In this document: piece after piece, positions 8,365 through 16,022 of the stretch
Numbering within the stretch: the first letter of the stretch is position 1
Layout of the letters: every line of letters begins with the position of its first letter
NCBI RefSeq assembly: GCF_015476545.1
Contig: NZ_JADMKV010000049.1
Span: 1-36,007, forward strand
Reading direction: 5' to 3'
Length of the DNA: 36,007 nucleotides
Origin: Methylobacter sp. BlB1
Lineage (GTDB): Bacteria; Pseudomonadota; Gammaproteobacteria; Methylococcales; Methylomonadaceae
Program-made: the position numbers and the translations under genes
The notes under the pieces: model-generated
What the model was told of the DNA's origin: nothing
Databases searched by the model: none
The model's input: the letters and a program-made list of their open reading frames with translations, nothing else

Positions 8365-9324
8365 ATGTCCCAAGTGACGGTTGGTGTGGATATTGCCAAG
8401 CATAAATTCGATGTTGCCCGCCTGGAGAACGGCAAATACAAGCATAAAAAATTCGACAACACGCCGGAAGGTTTTGCCGCTTTGATCGTCTGGCTGACGA
8501 CGTTCGGCGGCGTCAAGCCCTCGGTTTGCATGGAAGCGACTGGCGCCTACAGCATCCCTCTGGCCGAATGCCTGGCCCAATCAGGCTATCCGGTGGCTGT
8601 CGTCAATCCTGCCAGAATTAAGGGATTCGCCAAGAGCGAATTGAGCCGAATCAAGACCGACAAGGCTGACGCCAAGCTGATCGCCCGGTATGCCCAGGAA
8701 AAGAAACCGCCTTTGTGGACGCCGCCACCTGCCAATATCCGCGAACTGCAAGCCTTATTACGCCGGATCGAAGACCTGCTGGAAATGCAGCAAATGGAGA
8801 AAAACAGACTGGATACGGCTGACCCCACGATTGCCGAATCCATCAGAGCCGTCTTGGCACATCTGGAGCAGGCGCTTAAAACCACACGCGAACGCGTTCA
8901 ACGTCTTATCGATCAAGACCCTGATCTCAGGCACCGGCGCGCTTTGCTGGAAACGATTCCTGGCATCGGCGAAGCCTCCTCTGCCCACCTCATGGTCGCT
9001 TTGAGCGATCACTACGGCTTCACCACCGCCAAGCAAGCTGTCGCCTTTGCTGGACTCAATCCCGCCTTGAACGAATCCGGCAAGTGGAAAGGCAAAACCC
9101 GCATTTCCAAGATGGGTGATCCGATGTTGCGCGCGAAGCTATACATGCCCGCCGTGGTCGCGGGAAGACACAATCCCGTCATCCGCCTTTTCCGCGAACG
9201 CTTGGCTGCACGCGGCAAGAATGGCATGGCCATCGCCTGTGCTTCAATGCGCAAACTCGTCCATATCGCCTTTGCCATCCTGAAATCGAATAAACCTTTC
9301 GACCCCAATTTTGCGCTTGCATAA
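8365..9324 (+). CDS. IS110-family transposase (DEDD bridge recombinase)
   Basis: The 319-residue protein has an N-terminal RuvC-like DEDD domain: D9 (VGVDIAK), E57 (CMEATGAY), D99 and D102 (KTDKADAKL). A coiled-coil linker spans about 130-185. The C-terminal Tnp_20 domain contains the helix-hairpin-helix-like L-L-E-T-I-P-G-I-G and the catalytic serine S238 in LNESGKWKG. The spacing of these residues parallels that known for IS621, displaced by two to three residues. The frame is open back to 8254, but the ATG at 8365 follows GGAG and starts at the conserved M-x-x-x-x-x-G-V-D-I. It should recombine DNA under guidance of the RNA encoded just upstream. The gene looks intact. Confidence 0.95.
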   Translation: MSQVTVGVDIAKHKFDVARLENGKYKHKKFDNTPEGFAALIVWLTTFGGVKPSVCMEATGAYSIPLAECLAQSGYPVAVVNPARIKGFAKSELSRIKTDKADAKLIARYAQEKKPPLWTPPPANIRELQALLRRIEDLLEMQQMEKNRLDTADPTIAESIRAVLAHLEQALKTTRERVQRLIDQDPDLRHRRALLETIPGIGEASSAHLMVALSDHYGFTTAKQAVAFAGLNPALNESGKWKGKTRISKMGDPMLRAKLYMPAVVAGRHNPVIRLFRERLAARGKNGMAIACASMRKLVHIAFAILKSNKPFDPNFALA

Positions 9325-9464
9325 TGGGCAACAAGACGGTATCTACAAAAACTTTCTAGTTATTTAGACTCATCCATGTATTCTGGGCGATAATAGGCGC
9401 CTGCCAACAGTAGGCGCTTCAGGCGAAGCCGCCCCACATCCGGCGCTTAAATTTAATTAGTACC

Positions 9465-10118
9465 ATGACCCGACACCGTTACACCGACGACGAAATCTCC
9501 GCCGTCTACCGCGCCATCTACGAGCGCCGCGATATGCGCCACTTCCTGCCCGACCCGGTCGATCCCGAAGTCCTGAAGCGCCTGCTGCAGGCCGCGCATC
9601 ATGCACCCAGCGTCGGCTTCATGCAGCCTTGGCGATTTGTACGCATCAGCGTTCCCGATCTGCGCCTGGCGCTGCACGCGCTGGTCGAGCAGGAACGCAT
9701 CAATACGGCCCAAGCTTTGGGCGAGCGCGAAGACGAATTCATGAAGCTGAAAGTGGAAGGCATACGCGAATGCGCGGTCCTGATGGTGGCCGCCTTGTGC
9801 GAGCGGCGCGGGCAATACGTTTTCGGCCGGCGCACGCTGCCGGACATGGATCTGGCGTCACTAGCCTGCGCGATACAGAACCTGTGGCTGGCGGCCAGGG
9901 CGGAAGGCCTGGGGCTGGGCTGGGTGTCCATGTTCGAGCCCGAGCCTGTAAAGACTCTGCTGAAGATGCCCGAAGACAGCCAGCCCGTAGCGATCCTGTG
10001 CCTGGGCCACGTCGCCGAGTTCTACGACAAGCCGATGCTGGAACAGGCGCACTGGGCCGAACGCAAAGACCTGGACACTTTATTGTTTGAAAATACCTGG
10101 AATACACCGTGCCGCTAA
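9465..10118 (+). CDS. bluB: 5,6-dimethylbenzimidazole synthase BluB
   Basis: The 217-residue flavin-destructase belongs to the nitroreductase fold. Diagnostic blocks are E-R-R-D-M-R-H-F near the N-terminus (FMN phosphate contacts), H-A-P-S-V-G-F-M-Q-P-W-R-F near 45-57, and G-R-R-T-L-P-D-M-D near 125. BluB uses O2 to fragment reduced FMN into 5,6-dimethylbenzimidazole, the lower ligand of cobalamin. It heads the B12 cluster and overlaps cobT by ten bases. The 120 bp between the IS110 element and this ATG contain small inverted repeats (for example GCTTC/GAAGC around 9417-9430) but no recognisable cobalamin riboswitch. Confidence 0.93.
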   Translation: MTRHRYTDDEISAVYRAIYERRDMRHFLPDPVDPEVLKRLLQAAHHAPSVGFMQPWRFVRISVPDLRLALHALVEQERINTAQALGEREDEFMKLKVEGIRECAVLMVAALCERRGQYVFGRRTLPDMDLASLACAIQNLWLAARAEGLGLGWVSMFEPEPVKTLLKMPEDSQPVAILCLGHVAEFYDKPMLEQAHWAERKDLDTLLFENTWNTPCR

Positions 10119-11143
10119 ATTTTTCCATCGCCCCGCTCTCGTCAGCGCTTCGCCCTGCCCTGCTGCATAAAATCGACCAGAAGACCAAGCCGCTGGGCGC
10201 GCTGGGTCATCTCGAAACATTGGCGCTGCAAATCGGCCTGATCCAGAACAGCCTGACGCCCCGCCTGAACAAGCCCTGCCTCATCATTTTCGCGGGCGAT
10301 CATGGCATTGCCGAAGCCGGCGTCAGCGCCTATCCGCAGGCCGTGACCGCGCAAATGGTCGCCAATTTTCTGGCCGGCGGCGCGGCGATCAGCGTGTTCG
10401 CGCGCCAGCACGGCATGGCGCTGCTGGTCGTCGATGCCGGCGTCAATGCCGATCTGGACACTCATCCGGCGTTGGTCAGCGCCAAGATCGCCAGAGGCAC
10501 GCGCAACTTCCTGACGGAGCCCGCCATGACCGGCCAGCAATGCCTGGAAGCGCTGCAAACGGGCGCGGAGATTGTGTCAAGACAACACAAGCTCGGCTGC
10601 AACTGCATCGGCTTCGGCGAAATGGGCATTGGCAACACCTCGTCGGCCGCCCTGCTGATGCATGTGTTGACAGACTTGCCATTGGAGAAATGCGTAGGCC
10701 GCGGCACCGGCCTGAACGACGAGCAGCTGCGCAATAAGGTTTCCGTACTGCAGCAGGCGCTGGACCGGCATCCGGACATCACCGAACCGCTGGCGGTGCT
10801 AGCAACGTTCGGCGGCTTCGAAATCGCCATGATGACGGGCGCTTACCTGAAAGCGGCCGAACTGGGCATGCTGATTCCGGTCGACGGCTTTATCGCCAGC
10901 AGCGCCCTGCTCGTGGCCAGCCGGCTACATCCGCAGGTGCTGGATTATTGCGTGTTCAGCCATGTATCGCGCGAACAGGGCCATCAGGCGCTGCTGAAGC
11001 ATTTCAATGCCCGGGCGCTCATCAATCTGGATCTGCGGCTCGGCGAAGGTTCCGGCATTGCCCTGGCCTTCCCTCTGCTGCAATCAGCCGTACTGATGCT
11101 GAATGAAATGGCTTCATTTGATGAGGCCGGGGTCGATCATTAA
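10109..11143 (+). CDS. cobT: Nicotinate-nucleotide--dimethylbenzimidazole phosphoribosyltransferase CobT
   Basis: The 344-residue enzyme transfers phosphoribose from nicotinate mononucleotide to dimethylbenzimidazole, giving alpha-ribazole phosphate. Recognised blocks are K-T-K-P-L-G-A-L-G-H-L-E near 25, F-A-G-D-H-G-I-A-E-A-G-V-S-A-Y-P near 70, F-G-E-M-G-I-G-N-T-S near 170, and the C-terminal R-L-G-E-G-S-G-I-A-L-A-F that holds the catalytic glutamate. The start is a GTG inside the bluB tail, so the two genes are translationally coupled; the product of BluB is the substrate here. Confidence 0.95.
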   Translation: MPLNFSIAPLSSALRPALLHKIDQKTKPLGALGHLETLALQIGLIQNSLTPRLNKPCLIIFAGDHGIAEAGVSAYPQAVTAQMVANFLAGGAAISVFARQHGMALLVVDAGVNADLDTHPALVSAKIARGTRNFLTEPAMTGQQCLEALQTGAEIVSRQHKLGCNCIGFGEMGIGNTSSAALLMHVLTDLPLEKCVGRGTGLNDEQLRNKVSVLQQALDRHPDITEPLAVLATFGGFEIAMMTGAYLKAAELGMLIPVDGFIASSALLVASRLHPQVLDYCVFSHVSREQGHQALLKHFNARALINLDLRLGEGSGIALAFPLLQSAVLMLNEMASFDEAGVDH

Positions 11144-11271
11144 AAATAATTAATACGCAACGGAAACTTTAATAAGTTCCATCAATAGGTTAATCTGGCA
11201 GTGAATTCCTTTCTGAGTTTCGCATCCTATTGACCGTCGACTATACAATTGCGTAACCGGAGCATAAAGCC

Positions 11272-11511
11272 ATGCAGCACATTATCAATTTACCCCATGA
11301 AATGGTTGAAGAAATCAACCATTTACCGAATCCTGACCAATTCATTTATGAAGCCATCCGTCGCGCTCTGGAAGCACGGCAAAAACCATCAAAATGGGCC
11401 CAACTTGCCGGGCGCATTGCCGAAAACCCTATTGATCTGGAAGAGCATACCGAGCAATTCAAGCAGGATATGGAAGAATTCAAGCAAGATTTTGCCTTTA
11501 AATCCGAATGA
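11272..11511 (+). CDS. Antitoxin of a VapBC-type pair
   Basis: The 79-residue acidic protein has an N-terminal strand-like segment (MQHIINLPHEMVEEIN), a helix (QFIYEAIRRALEARQ) suggesting a ribbon-helix-helix DNA-binding fold, and a charged C-terminal tail (EQFKQDMEEFKQDF) of the sort that wraps the toxin. CGGAG precedes the ATG. The family was not recognised more exactly; assignment rests mainly on the four-base ATGA overlap with the PIN-domain gene. An imperfect inverted repeat, GGAAACTT/AAGTTCC at 11162-11180, upstream could be its operator. Confidence 0.7.
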   Translation: MQHIINLPHEMVEEINHLPNPDQFIYEAIRRALEARQKPSKWAQLAGRIAENPIDLEEHTEQFKQDMEEFKQDFAFKSE

Positions 11512-11954
11512 ATTATTTACTCGACTCCAATACACTTTCAGACCTTTATAACGCATCGGCCCCGGCGCACCCTAAAATTCTGCAGCGCCTGTCGACGCTC
11601 ACCGATGCCGACAAAGTCTGTTTTTCGATACTGTCGCTCTATGAATTTGAATATGGTTTCGCCAATGCGCCGGAAAGTAAAAAAGTCCGTATCCGGCAAA
11701 AAATCATTCAAGTGCAAAAAGATTTTTGCTGCTTACCCTTAACCCCCCAAGGAGCTGAGCTTTTCGGTCTGTTGAAAAAATCCATCAAGGATTTGCGTAA
11801 CCTCAATCAAGAGAATCTTAAAAAACACAATATAGACTTGATGATGATCTCGACCGCAATCACGGAAAACTGCATGCTGGTCAGCGCCGACAAAATTTTT
11901 ACCGATATCCAAACTGTTTTTGCAGATTTATCTACCGAAGACTGGACAGCCTGA
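11508..11954 (+). CDS. PIN-domain ribonuclease toxin (VapC-like)
   Basis: The 148-residue protein has the PIN acidic set. The first aspartate lies in Y-L-L-D-S-N-T-L-S, a glutamate in S-L-Y-E-F-E-Y-G-F near 48, and later acids in N-I-D-L-M-M-I-S-T-A and V-S-A-D-K-I-F. VapC toxins cut tRNA or rRNA when free of antitoxin. The gene overlaps its presumed antitoxin by four bases and its stop is nine bases before cobS, so the pair is embedded in the B12 transcription unit. The pair is visibly richer in A and T than its neighbours, suggesting later acquisition. Confidence 0.82.
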   Translation: MNYLLDSNTLSDLYNASAPAHPKILQRLSTLTDADKVCFSILSLYEFEYGFANAPESKKVRIRQKIIQVQKDFCCLPLTPQGAELFGLLKKSIKDLRNLNQENLKKHNIDLMMISTAITENCMLVSADKIFTDIQTVFADLSTEDWTA

Positions 11955-11963
11955 AAGACAGTC

Positions 11964-12710
11964 ATGCTCCATCCAAGACTTTTCCTGCTGGCCCTCGGTT
12001 TCTACACGCGCCTGCCCGCACCCCAAGCGCTGGATTACAAACGGCTGCCTGAAGCCGCAGTTTATCTGCCGCTGGTCGGCTGGCTGGTCGGCGGCCTGTC
12101 TGCATTGAGTTTTTATCTGGCCGATTGGCTGTGGCCGCAGCAGACAGCAGCCATCGTGGCCCTTGTTGCGGGCATTTTTGTTACCGGCGCCTTCCATGAA
12201 GACGGCTTCGCCGATGTCTGCGACGGCTTCGGCGCGGGCTTCGACAAACAGCGTATCCTGGAGATCATGAAAGACCCGAGGACCGGCGCCTATGGCGCGC
12301 TCGGCCTGTTGCTGCTGCTGTCGCTGAAAATCAGCCTGCTTGGCGCGCTGCCGGCAGCGGCCGTGCCCTTGTTATTGCTGTCAGGGCACAGCTTCAGCCG
12401 GCTGCCGCCCCTGCTGATCATGCGCCGTTACGATTATGCGCGCATCGACGACAGCAAGGCCGGCGCCGCCGTTTTCAAGCCCGGCGGCATTGATCTGCTG
12501 TTTGCGGCGAGCCTGGCTTTATTGCCCTTGCTGTTGTTGCCGGCGATCTGCTGGCTGGCGATCCTGCCCGTGCTGGCCGCCAACTGGCTGCTGGGCCGTT
12601 ACTTTTACCGCCGTATCGGCGGCTATACCGGCGATTGCCTCGGCGCCAGCCAGCAGCTCGCTGAAACTATTTTTTATTTAAGTATGAGTACCTTATGGAC
12701 ATTTATCTGA
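11964..12710 (+). CDS. cobS: Adenosylcobinamide-GDP ribazoletransferase (cobalamin synthase) CobS
   Basis: This is a 248-residue inner-membrane enzyme. After F-Y-T-R-L-P near the N-terminus come alternating hydrophobic helices and the conserved cytoplasmic motif G-A-F-H-E-D-G-F-A-D-V-C-D-G-F-G-A-G near residue 75, with its metal-binding acids. The block I-M-K-D-P-R-T-G-A-Y-G follows, and T-G-D-C-L-G-A lies near the C-terminus. It joins adenosylcobinamide-GDP with alpha-ribazole (phosphate) in the last joining step of the nucleotide loop. It overlaps cobC by 16 bases. Confidence 0.95.
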   Translation: MLHPRLFLLALGFYTRLPAPQALDYKRLPEAAVYLPLVGWLVGGLSALSFYLADWLWPQQTAAIVALVAGIFVTGAFHEDGFADVCDGFGAGFDKQRILEIMKDPRTGAYGALGLLLLLSLKISLLGALPAAAVPLLLLSGHSFSRLPPLLIMRRYDYARIDDSKAGAAVFKPGGIDLLFAASLALLPLLLLPAICWLAILPVLAANWLLGRYFYRRIGGYTGDCLGASQQLAETIFYLSMSTLWTFI

Positions 12711-13258
12711 TTCGCCATACCAACACAGCCGCGGACCCGGGGCTTTGCTACGGCCACAGCGATGTCGGCCTGGCCGACAGTTTTGCCGACGAAGCCCAGG
12801 ATCTGCATGACAAGCTGCCCGAGTTCGATGCCGATTGCAAAGTGTTCAGCAGCCCGCTGACGCGTTGCCTGGAGCTGGCCAAGACTTTCTCGACAACCGT
12901 GACCACCGATGCGCGCCTGAAGGAGCTGCATTTCGGCGACTGGGAAGGGCTGCGCTTCGACGATATCGACCCCGATGCCATGCAGAACTGGACCAATGAT
13001 TTTGTTAAGGCCGCACCGCCCAACGGCGAGAATTTCGAAGACCTGTACGCGCGCGCGGACAGTTTCTGGCGGGATCTATCCGCCGTCAAGGCTGAACAGG
13101 TGCTGGTCATCACCCATGCGGGCGTGATTCGCGCCCTGCTGGCGCGCGCCCTGAATATACCGCTGGCCAACTCGTTTCAGTTGCGCATCGATGCCGGCTC
13201 CGTGCATAAACTGCGGCACAGCGACGAATATACTTATATTGACTACATCAACTTATAA
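12695..13258 (+). CDS. cobC: Alpha-ribazole phosphatase, histidine phosphatase family (CobC)
   Basis: The 187-residue protein has the phosphohistidine signature L-I-R-H-T-N-T at residues 5-11, a second-half acid in E-L-H-F-G-D-W-E-G near 85, and the second catalytic histidine in V-L-V-I-T-H-A-G-V-I-R near 145. The usual R-H-G-E-T is R-H-T-N-T here, as in many CobC proteins. The enzyme removes phosphate from alpha-ribazole phosphate or cobalamin phosphate. It is translationally coupled to cobS. A palindromic repeat follows ten bases after the stop. Confidence 0.88.
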   Translation: MDIYLIRHTNTAADPGLCYGHSDVGLADSFADEAQDLHDKLPEFDADCKVFSSPLTRCLELAKTFSTTVTTDARLKELHFGDWEGLRFDDIDPDAMQNWTNDFVKAAPPNGENFEDLYARADSFWRDLSAVKAEQVLVITHAGVIRALLARALNIPLANSFQLRIDAGSVHKLRHSDEYTYIDYINL

Positions 13259-13267
13259 ACAAGCTTT

Positions 13268-13346
13268 GTAGGGTAAGCACCGCGTACCATTCTCAAAATT
13301 TTTTTGACGCACCAGACTCCCCAAAGGTACGCGGTGCGTGCCCTAC
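13268..13346. repeat. GTAGGGTACGC palindromic repeat, copy 2
   Basis: Arms 13268-13288 and 13326-13346 are nearly perfect inverted repeats of 21 bases around a 37-base spacer. The right arm ends GCCCTACGC, fully matching the right half of the IS110 bridge RNA target guide (CTACGC). It separates cobC from cobD inside the B12 operon and could form a stable hairpin in the transcript. Confidence 0.8.
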
Positions 13347-13379
13347 GCTTCATAACCTTCGTGGTAAAATTTTTATCCA

Positions 13380-14423
13380 TTGCATGACATCAGTTTATTA
13401 ATGAAGCACGGCGGCAATATTTACCAATTTGCCCAAAGTCTGGGCTGCCTGCCTGAGCAGGTGCTGGATTTCTCGGCCAACATCAATCCGCAACAAGCGG
13501 TCACGCTGGACTGTCTGCTGCAGGTTCAGCTCGGTCCCTATGCCGATCCGCATTACAGCCAGCTGAAACAAGCACTGAAGCAGCGCTATCCCTATCCGTC
13601 CGGCGCTGACATCGAAATCTTCAACGGCGCTAGTGCGGCCATTTTTGCCTTGCTGCGCTTTCTAAAGCCCGACGATCTGGTGCTGTACGCGCCGCTTTAT
13701 GGCGAATATGCGCATATCGCCGGCGAACTCGGCTGCCGGCTGCATAGTGTCGATCGACTTGCCAATCCGAATGCCGAGATTCCCAGAGGCAGCACGATCA
13801 TTTTCGTGAATCCGTCGACGCCGGATGGGCATCTTTATGATCTGAAGGACTGGCTGGCCAAATGGCAGGCCGCCGACTGTACGGTTATCATCGATGAGTC
13901 GTTTCTGGATTTCTGCGAGGCTGAATCAATCGCCGACTATATCGCAGATTACGACAAGCTCTACCTGATCAAGTCGCTGAGCAAGTTTTACGGCTGCGCG
14001 GGCATTCGCATCGGCTTTGTCATGGCGGCAAGCCCGGCGATCAAAGCGCTGAAAGGCCTGGAGCCGGCCTGGAAGCTGTCCAGCCTCGATATGGCTTACA
14101 TGCAGCAGGCGCTGGCCAATACGGCCTTTATCGGACAGACTCGCCGGCAGACCCGCCAACTGCGCGAGCAGTTGCATCAGGCCCTGTCGGATTGCGGCCT
14201 GTTCCGGCAGATTTATGACGGACAAGCCAATTTCCTGCTAGCGGAGTTGGCCAGTATGGACGGCTATCAATTACAGGCAAAGCTCGCGCCGTCGCGCCTT
14301 TTGATCCGCGTCTGCGATAATTTTGCCGGGCTGACCCGCCGCCATGTGCGCTTTGCCGTCAAGGACGGACAAGCCATTGCCGAGCTTGCGCGCCGTTTGA
14401 AGGCGATAAATTCTGATCTTTAA
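13380..14423 (+). CDS. cobD: Threonine-phosphate decarboxylase CobD
   Basis: The 347-residue protein is a fold-type I PLP enzyme. Marks are H-G-G-N at residues 10-13 (substrate phosphate region), D-F-S-A-N-I-N-P near 30, and F-N-G-A-S-A-A-I-F near 81. The Schiff-base lysine K202 lies in I-K-S-L-S-K-F-Y-G-C-A-G-I-R-I-G-F. It makes (R)-1-amino-2-propanol O-2-phosphate from threonine phosphate, the linker that CbiB attaches to cobyric acid. The start may be the TTG at 13380 or the ATG at 13401; both precede H-G-G-N and neither has a good ribosome-binding site. Confidence 0.92.
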   Translation: MHDISLLMKHGGNIYQFAQSLGCLPEQVLDFSANINPQQAVTLDCLLQVQLGPYADPHYSQLKQALKQRYPYPSGADIEIFNGASAAIFALLRFLKPDDLVLYAPLYGEYAHIAGELGCRLHSVDRLANPNAEIPRGSTIIFVNPSTPDGHLYDLKDWLAKWQAADCTVIIDESFLDFCEAESIADYIADYDKLYLIKSLSKFYGCAGIRIGFVMAASPAIKALKGLEPAWKLSSLDMAYMQQALANTAFIGQTRRQTRQLREQLHQALSDCGLFRQIYDGQANFLLAELASMDGYQLQAKLAPSRLLIRVCDNFAGLTRRHVRFAVKDGQAIAELARRLKAINSDL

Positions 14424-14425
14424 CT

Positions 14426-14495
14426 TTCACCACGAAGATCACGAAGGACACGAAGAAAATATAAACTTCGTGTTCTCTATGTCCTTCGTGGTGAA
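14426..14495. repeat. Inverted repeat of the CACCACGAAG type
   Basis: Thirty-base arms at 14426-14455 and 14466-14495, opening TTCACCACGAAG and closing CTTCGTGGTGAA, are mostly complementary around a 10-base A/T-rich loop. It begins within a few bases of the cobD stop. A hairpin of this size could modulate read-through into cobQ. It is unrelated in sequence to the other repeats in the window. Confidence 0.7.
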
Positions 14496-14520
14496 TAAAA
14501 ACCCTTAGGCGATTATTGAA

Positions 14521-15918
14521 ATGAAACCCTTAGCAGTTTTCGGCACCAGTTCGGATGCCGGCAAGACCACGCTGGTCACGGCCCTGTGCCGCATTTTTGC
14601 CGACCGCGGTCTGCGCGTCGCGCCATTCAAGGCGCAGAACGTCTCGAACAATTCGGCCGTCACGCAGGAAGGCGGCGAGATTTCGCGCGCCCAATGCCTG
14701 CAGGCCGAGGCCGCGCGCGTCGAGCCCAGCGTGCTGTTCAATCCGGTGCTGCTCAAGTCGCACGGCAACGGCTGCGTGCAGGTCGTCGTCAACGGCCAGG
14801 TTTACAAAAACGAGTCGATCGCCGCCTATTACGATGAGATCGACAATCTGAAACAGCAGGTTCGGCAGGCGTTTTCGACTTTGCAGCAGTCCTATGACCT
14901 AATTGTCGCCGAAGGCGCGGGCTCGCCCGTGGAGCTGAATCTGCTGCACAAGGACCTGTCGAACACCTTCATCGCCAAGACCTTCAATACCCAAAACATC
15001 CTGGTCGCGGACATCGAGCGCGGCGGCGTGTTCGCGTCGATTTATGGCACGCTGGCGCTGATGGACCCGGTTATGCGCGCCAACCTGATCGGCGTCGTCG
15101 TCAACAAATTCCGCGGCGACCGGCGCTTTTTCGACGAGGGCGAGAAGATCATCCGCGAGCGTTTCGGCGTGCCCGTGCTGGGCGTGCTGCCTTTCCAGCC
15201 GTTGAATATCGACATGGAAGACTCGCAGTCGCTGCAGAATTACCGGCAGCGGCTGAACGATGTCAAAATCCGTGCCGCCGTGATCGCCTATCCGGGCCTG
15301 GCCAACTATAACGATCTCGATGCGCTGATGGCCGATGCCGAGGTGCATGTGGAGCTGATCCAGTCCTACCGGCCGCTGGCCGAGTTCGACATGGTGCTGC
15401 TGCCGGGCAGCAAAACCGTGATCCGCGATCTGCACTGGCTGAAAGCCCAGGGCTTGTTCGATGAGATCCGGCGGCTTAAAAAACCGGTGTTCGGCATCTG
15501 CGGCGGCTATCAGATGTTCTGCAAGACATTGCATGATCCCGATGCCCTTGAGCATGAAATTGCCGGCAGCGAAACAGGCCTGGGACTGTTCGATGATACG
15601 GTGGTTTATAAGACCCCTAAAATACTGCAGCGCGGGCAATACGAGTTGTTTTCATGCCCGGCCATCAAGGGCTATGAGATTCATTGCGGCCGCATGGCCA
15701 ATTATCCTTTGGCGCATCGGCACGAACACGTCGCCGGCACGCATGTACACGGCATCTTCGATAATGACGATTTTCGCACGGCTTATCTCAAAGCCATCAA
15801 TCCGGCCTACCGGGGCTACAACTATGAAGCCTACCGCGAAGCTGAAATACAGGGCTTTGCCGACATGGTCGCGCAGCAACTGGATATAGCGGCGATTCTA
15901 GCGGCGTTGCAGGATTGA
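14521..15918 (+). CDS. cobQ: Cobyric acid synthase CobQ/CbiP
   Basis: The 465-residue amidotransferase comprises an N-terminal dethiobiotin-synthetase-like ATPase (P-loop-like G-T-S-S-D-A-G-K-T-T near 9-18; F-K-A-Q-N-V-S-N-N near 40) and a C-terminal class I glutamine amidotransferase domain. The nucleophile C327 is in F-G-I-C-G-G-Y-Q-M-F, and the partner histidine is in T-H-V-H-G-I-F-D-N-D near 410. It amidates adenosylcobyrinic acid a,c-diamide at four carboxylates. Length is slightly under the usual 480-500 residues but all blocks are present. The ATG follows the inverted repeat by about 25 bases. Confidence 0.95.
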   Translation: MKPLAVFGTSSDAGKTTLVTALCRIFADRGLRVAPFKAQNVSNNSAVTQEGGEISRAQCLQAEAARVEPSVLFNPVLLKSHGNGCVQVVVNGQVYKNESIAAYYDEIDNLKQQVRQAFSTLQQSYDLIVAEGAGSPVELNLLHKDLSNTFIAKTFNTQNILVADIERGGVFASIYGTLALMDPVMRANLIGVVVNKFRGDRRFFDEGEKIIRERFGVPVLGVLPFQPLNIDMEDSQSLQNYRQRLNDVKIRAAVIAYPGLANYNDLDALMADAEVHVELIQSYRPLAEFDMVLLPGSKTVIRDLHWLKAQGLFDEIRRLKKPVFGICGGYQMFCKTLHDPDALEHEIAGSETGLGLFDDTVVYKTPKILQRGQYELFSCPAIKGYEIHCGRMANYPLAHRHEHVAGTHVHGIFDNDDFRTAYLKAINPAYRGYNYEAYREAEIQGFADMVAQQLDIAAILAALQD

Positions 15919-15940
15919 TATGGCTATAAAAATCCGTTGT

Positions 15941-16018
15941 GTAGGGTACGCATCGCGTACCTTCCGAAAATTTGATTCAGAAAACCGCTTTGAAAAAGGT
16001 ACGCAGTGCGTACCCTAC
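15941..16018. repeat. GTAGGGTACGC palindromic repeat, copy 3
   Basis: Arms 15941-15961 and 15998-16018 are inverted with two mismatches around a 36-base spacer. The spacer end CTTTGAAAAA before the right arm resembles copy 1 (GTTTGAAAAA). The right arm ends four bases before the first plausible cbiB start, so the repeat occupies the leader of cbiB. Confidence 0.82.
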
Positions 16019-16022
16019 GTTT

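Larger units (their letters stand above)
8107..9344 (+). mobile_element. IS110-group insertion sequence, complete, 1238 bp
   Basis: The boundaries are inferred from the interrupted palindromic repeat: core CT at 8105-8106 on the left and CT at 9343-9344 on the right, after which the repeat's AC resumes. No terminal inverted repeats or target duplication are seen, as expected for IS110. The long non-coding left end (258 bp) and very short right end (20 bp after the transposase stop) match the IS110 subgroup rather than IS1111. The left end contains a bridge RNA candidate whose guides fit these exact ends, which independently supports the boundaries. The insertion lies between the rubredoxin reductase and bluB. 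Confidence 0.85.

Noticed and set aside
9325-9464. Possible cobalamin riboswitch upstream of bluB
   Set aside because: The B12 box and the conserved core of the cobalamin riboswitch could not be found; only short inverted repeats and the IS110 right end are present. None was seen upstream of the IS element either.
15972-16022. cbiB start inside the palindromic repeat
   Set aside because: These codons are repeat sequence; the CbiB family N-terminus begins at 16023 or 16038.
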